Source of the DNA: an uncultured Acetatifactor sp.
GTDB lineage: Bacteria; Bacillota; Clostridia; Lachnospirales; Lachnospiraceae
Direction of reading: 5' to 3'
Length of the DNA stretch: 6,889 nt
NCBI GenBank assembly: GCA_910586775.1
Contig: CAJUJN010000131.1
Location: 1-6,889, forward strand
Made by a program: the position numbers and the translations under genes. This document shows, piece after piece, positions 4,761 to 6,889 of the stretch. The notes beneath the pieces were generated by a model. That model was not told where the DNA came from. It searched no databases and saw nothing but the letters and a program-made list of their open reading frames with translations. Positions within the stretch are counted from its first letter, which is position 1; each line of letters begins with the position of its first letter.

Positions 4761-6204
4761 CGTCCATGTCTGTCCCGCCGGCGCCCATCTTTCCTTCGTG
4801 ATGAATCCCCCCCAGCTGGAAATTCGTCGGGAGCATGTACACTTTCCCCTCAGTCTGCAGAGCCTGATAGACAGAAGGCAGCAGATTCTGCGGGCTGACG
4901 ACCTGGCTGCTCTCCATGTATGGCATCAAATCCTCCAGTATCCCCCGTTCACCCATGGCCCTATCGTCCATATAGCCGCCGTCCATCTGGAAAATGTCAG
5001 GCCCTGTCCCCGCTATCAATTCCGTATACAGGCGCATTGCCGCCGCAGACTCGTCTTCCGTGCCATAGTCCACCATCTGAATCAGGAAGTCCCGATTCGT
5101 CCGGTTGAACATGGCCACCGCCTGTCGGGTGGCAGCGCTGTCCGACACGTACCCAAGTCTCAGTTCCGTCCGCTTCGTTCCTGCGTTTCCGCCGTTCCAT
5201 TGGGCCTCATACAGGATATCGTCTTCCCTGAAGAGAAACCGGGGGACTTGTGTGTCTCCATACATCCCCAGCACGCTGTCCCCCTGGATTCCGATATCCG
5301 TCAAACCGAACAGTTTTGTATGTTCTCCCGTTGAAAGATCACACAGGGACGCTTCCATGTTGGTATACATATACAGGGTGTCTTCTCCATCTCCTGTCCT
5401 GTTGAAGCGGGCGTCCTGAGGGATGTCCTTCAAAGTCCCAAAGCTTCCTTTTTCCCGTTGGAACGTGCCATAGGCAGTTTGAAGGTTCTCCGCCTGTAAA
5501 GTCAGCGCGTACTTCCCTCCTGCATACAGCACGTCATAGCTTTCGGGTTCTTTCCAGTCTTCCTTCCGGACGCTCTCCCCCTCCCGGGAAATCAGGCAGT
5601 ATCCGTACTTTGAAACCAGAAGGAAATCCCCTCCCGGCACTGCCCTTATGCCCCAATCCCATATGCTTCCTCCGCCGCTGCCCTGACAGAGGTCATTCAA
5701 ATCCGCAACTGTCCTCTCACTGCCGTCTGCCGACAACTCCAGCAGCTTTGCCGAATCCTCTTCCTGCGCAGTCTCTGCCAGGATGAAACAGGCATTTCCG
5801 TCTTCTCCTACAGTGAAATCCACTACAAGTCTCTCTTTATAGTCAAAACTACAGAACGGCTCTTCCGGGAAATCCTTCCCGGCTTTTGCATAATAGAATC
5901 TCTGCATATATGCAGCGTCCGCAGCATCTGTATCCATATCATCTGCATCCGCCTCTGCTTCCTCTTCCGCATCTGCCCCCTCTGTCTCCATCGCATCTGT
6001 TTCCACTATGATGCTGTCCCCGCAACATCGGATGCCGGAAAAGGTTTCATCCTCCTTCATCGGTATCGCTGTCATATTCAAGCCTGTTGCTCCGCTGTCG
6101 CTTTCCTCCTGCGGGACAGCGTCCGATGCCGCCCCGCAGGAGGAGAGGGCTGCGGCAGTTAGAAGACATATACTAATACTAAATGCCTTTATTCTCTTCA
6201 TCAT
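4753..6204 (-). CDS. Extracellular solute-binding lipoprotein, N-terminal part (frameshifted)
   Basis: This is the first 483 codons of a large ABC-type sugar or oligosaccharide binding lipoprotein, lacking its C-terminal lobe because of a frameshift. The signal peptide ends in a lipobox LSSC (Cys23), so the protein is anchored outside the membrane. A very acidic Asp/Glu/Ala linker (about 69-97) follows. Residues about 100-345 form an extra domain with repeated short strands (for example GGDFLLVSKYGYCLI, DTLYMYTNMEASLCDLSTGE), suggestive of a beta-propeller. The binding domain starts near 346 (ELRLGYVSDSAATRQAVAMFN) with GPDIFQMDGGYMDD, RGILEDLMPYM and KVYMLPTNFQL. The true frame is lost at L464, after which 19 unrelated residues lead to a stop. 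AGGA lies 7-8 bases before ATG 6202-6204; the next ATG is adjacent. No permease or ATPase gene is in view, so its transporter is elsewhere or lost. Confidence 0.8.
   Translation of the reverse strand: MMKRIKAFSISICLLTAAALSSCGAASDAVPQEESDSGATGLNMTAIPMKEDETFSGIRCCGDSIIVETDAMETEGADAEEEAEADADDMDTDAADAAYMQRFYYAKAGKDFPEEPFCSFDYKERLVVDFTVGEDGNACFILAETAQEEDSAKLLELSADGSERTVADLNDLCQGSGGGSIWDWGIRAVPGGDFLLVSKYGYCLISREGESVRKEDWKEPESYDVLYAGGKYALTLQAENLQTAYGTFQREKGSFGTLKDIPQDARFNRTGDGEDTLYMYTNMEASLCDLSTGEHTKLFGLTDIGIQGDSVLGMYGDTQVPRFLFREDDILYEAQWNGGNAGTKRTELRLGYVSDSAATRQAVAMFNRTNRDFLIQMVDYGTEDESAAAMRLYTELIAGTGPDIFQMDGGYMDDRAMGERGILEDLMPYMESSQVVSPQNLLPSVYQALQTEGKVYMLPTNFQLGGIHHEGKMGAGGTDMDGG
4807..4813 (-). 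other. G7 homopolymer at the frameshift site
   Basis: Seven G on the minus strand (seven C on plus) lie exactly where the two halves of the solute-binding protein change frame. With six G the reading is LPTNFQLGGFITKERW, a natural continuation. With seven it reads LGGIHHEG and stops 17 codons later. It could be a slippage mutation, a phase-variable switch or a sequencing error. Confidence 0.8.
6104..6144. repeat. 41-bp near-palindrome over the lipobox codons
   Basis: TCCTCCTGCGGG (6104-6115) and CCCGCAGGAGGA (6133-6144) are perfect 12-bp inverted repeats. In the minus-strand mRNA, G-U pairs let the stem continue to about 17 bp around a 7-base loop. It spans codons for SSCGAASDAVPQEE, including the lipidated Cys23. 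Because of the symmetry the opposite strand reads a very similar peptide (SSCGTASDAAPQEE). This is a strong mRNA hairpin about 60 bases after the start codon. Confidence 0.7.
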
Positions 6205-6222
6205 GTCCTGTCCTGCTTCTTA

Positions 6223-6831
6223 TCAATTAACCGAAATCAACCTGACTGTTTTGTCCACATTGTTCCAGGTTTTTATCGTGTTCTTTCCAAGCCCCATAAA
6301 GATATCAATCTTATAACCTACAATTCTCCCTCTGACATCTTCGGCTACACGGTTTCCTATACCGGATATATTGACTGTTGCTCTTTTCCATCTCCCTCCG
6401 ACCTTAGCCATGGGAATGTAGTAGGATTCCACCGCAATTGTCCGTCCTGCTGTCGCCTCAGTTCCTGTTGCTGTAGTAGGCTTATCAATATATGAATAGC
6501 CGCTGCCATTCCAACGGATGTACTTTCCTGAATCAGCTTTTCCTGTTCCATTCATTCTCACGGCAGCAAGGAAATCTGACTTGAATTTAGCGTCAGTAAT
6601 TCCGGAAGCTGTCACTTTCGCACCTGTGTAATCACTTTCCAGCGCCACTATGTAAGCCGTACAATGAAAAAGATTCTGATAATACGCAGACACTCTCTGC
6701 GTGGCGCTGATTTGGTTTGACCGGATGCCATCCACCGTGCTGTACAACGTATAACTTTTGGGTCCACGGACATCAATTTCTATGAATCCCTCGCCGGAAC
6801 TATTTATGCCGGTAATTTTGTTACTGTTCAC
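6223..6831 (-). CDS. 3D-domain (MltA-like Asp-box) protein, start doubtful
   Basis: The 202-residue product resembles 3D-domain proteins, a double-psi barrel fold shared with the MltA lytic transglycosylase and with Rpf/YabE-type cell-wall enzymes acting on peptidoglycan. The pattern is HCTAYIVALESDYTGAKVTASG (57-77), an insert with GKYIRWNGSGYSY, GRTIAVESYYIP (129-140), GIGNRVAEDVRGRIVGYKIDIFMGLG (157-182) and KTVRLISV. Asp165 and Asp176 match two of the three family aspartates. The first, usually in IAVDP, is Glu135. The only in-frame start is a GTG (6829-6831) without an RBS, in-frame stops lie just upstream, and no signal peptide is present, so the 5' end has probably been lost. The gene ends 18 bases before the solute-binding lipoprotein start, so the two may share a transcript. 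Confidence 0.6.
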   Translation of the reverse strand: MNSNKITGINSSGEGFIEIDVRGPKSYTLYSTVDGIRSNQISATQRVSAYYQNLFHCTAYIVALESDYTGAKVTASGITDAKFKSDFLAAVRMNGTGKADSGKYIRWNGSGYSYIDKPTTATGTEATAGRTIAVESYYIPMAKVGGRWKRATVNISGIGNRVAEDVRGRIVGYKIDIFMGLGKNTIKTWNNVDKTVRLISVN

Positions 6832-6867
6832 ACGTCAATGTCATTTAGTTAGTGATGCAAGAAAGGT

Positions 6868-6889
6868 ATGTCCCTTTCTCAAAAGGGCA
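6868..6889. repeat. Small inverted repeat at the window edge
   Basis: CCCTTT and AAAGGG surround the loop CTCA near the right end, giving a 6-bp hairpin. No T run is visible before the window ends. It may belong to a terminator or element end lying mostly outside. Confidence 0.25.

Noticed and set aside
3828..4898. Long plus-strand open frame of 356 codons
   Set aside because: It lies antisense to the solute-binding protein gene, crosses its terminator and frameshift site, and translates to protein-unlike sequence rich in His, Pro, Ser and Leu.
4669..5334. Plus-strand open frame of 221 codons
   Set aside because: It is antisense to the binding-protein coding region, whose homology on the minus strand is clear.
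6008..6316. Plus-strand frame with a lipobox-like SSCGTASDAAPQEE
   Set aside because: The likeness to the real lipobox comes from the 41-bp palindrome read in reverse; there is no signal peptide before it.

Overview
The window looks like an accessory stretch of a gut or rumen Lachnospiraceae (Clostridia) chromosome. This rests on the protein families: lipoproteins with LSGC/LSSC lipoboxes and long acidic or Gly/Glu/Ala-rich linkers, a GH5_2-type cellulase, a large solute-binding lipoprotein, an Rpn-like PD-(D/E)XK protein and a 3D-domain protein. Strong AGGA/GGGGGAG ribosome binding sites fit as well. The assignment to a group is inference; no rRNA or tRNA is present to confirm it.

From left to right. 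(1) 43-933, minus strand: a lipoprotein endoglucanase of the GH5_2 type that stops in the middle of the TIM barrel, right at a junction with AT-rich DNA, so both catalytic glutamates are missing. It keeps a good promoter (TTGCCG, 17 bp, TATACT), a 23-bp palindrome abutting the -35, a hairpin at the start of the mRNA and a strong RBS. (2) 1056-1993: nearly 1 kb without a convincing gene, holding a pair of 10-bp direct repeats 20 bp apart and a series of hairpins in front of the next gene. (3) 1994-3169, plus strand: an intact Rpn-like protein with a PD-(D/E)XK-like core and six tandem 11-residue (33-bp) coiled-coil repeats. (4) About 3172-3774, minus strand: the remnant of a radical SAM/SPASM enzyme whose Cys-rich C-terminal domain survives while the AdoMet-cluster region is gone. 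(5) 3887-3913: a strong rho-independent terminator for the minus strand. (6) 3972-6204, minus strand: one large extracellular solute-binding lipoprotein gene, split into two reading frames at a G7 homopolymer (4807-4813). (7) 6223-6831, minus strand: a 3D-domain (MltA-like Asp-box) protein without a proper start.

Five of the six gene-bearing loci are damaged or suspicious (3' truncation, 5' truncation, frameshift, missing start). The Rpn-like gene is the only one that looks whole, and it is the only one on the plus strand. The window reads as a region of gene decay and insertion in a carbohydrate-uptake and cell-envelope neighbourhood rather than one coherent operon. The best candidates for real biology are the G7 tract as a possible on/off switch of the surface lipoprotein, the repeat-bearing Rpn-like protein, and palindromes placed inside the signal-peptide or lipobox codons of both lipoprotein genes. 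I found no clear undescribed multi-gene system.
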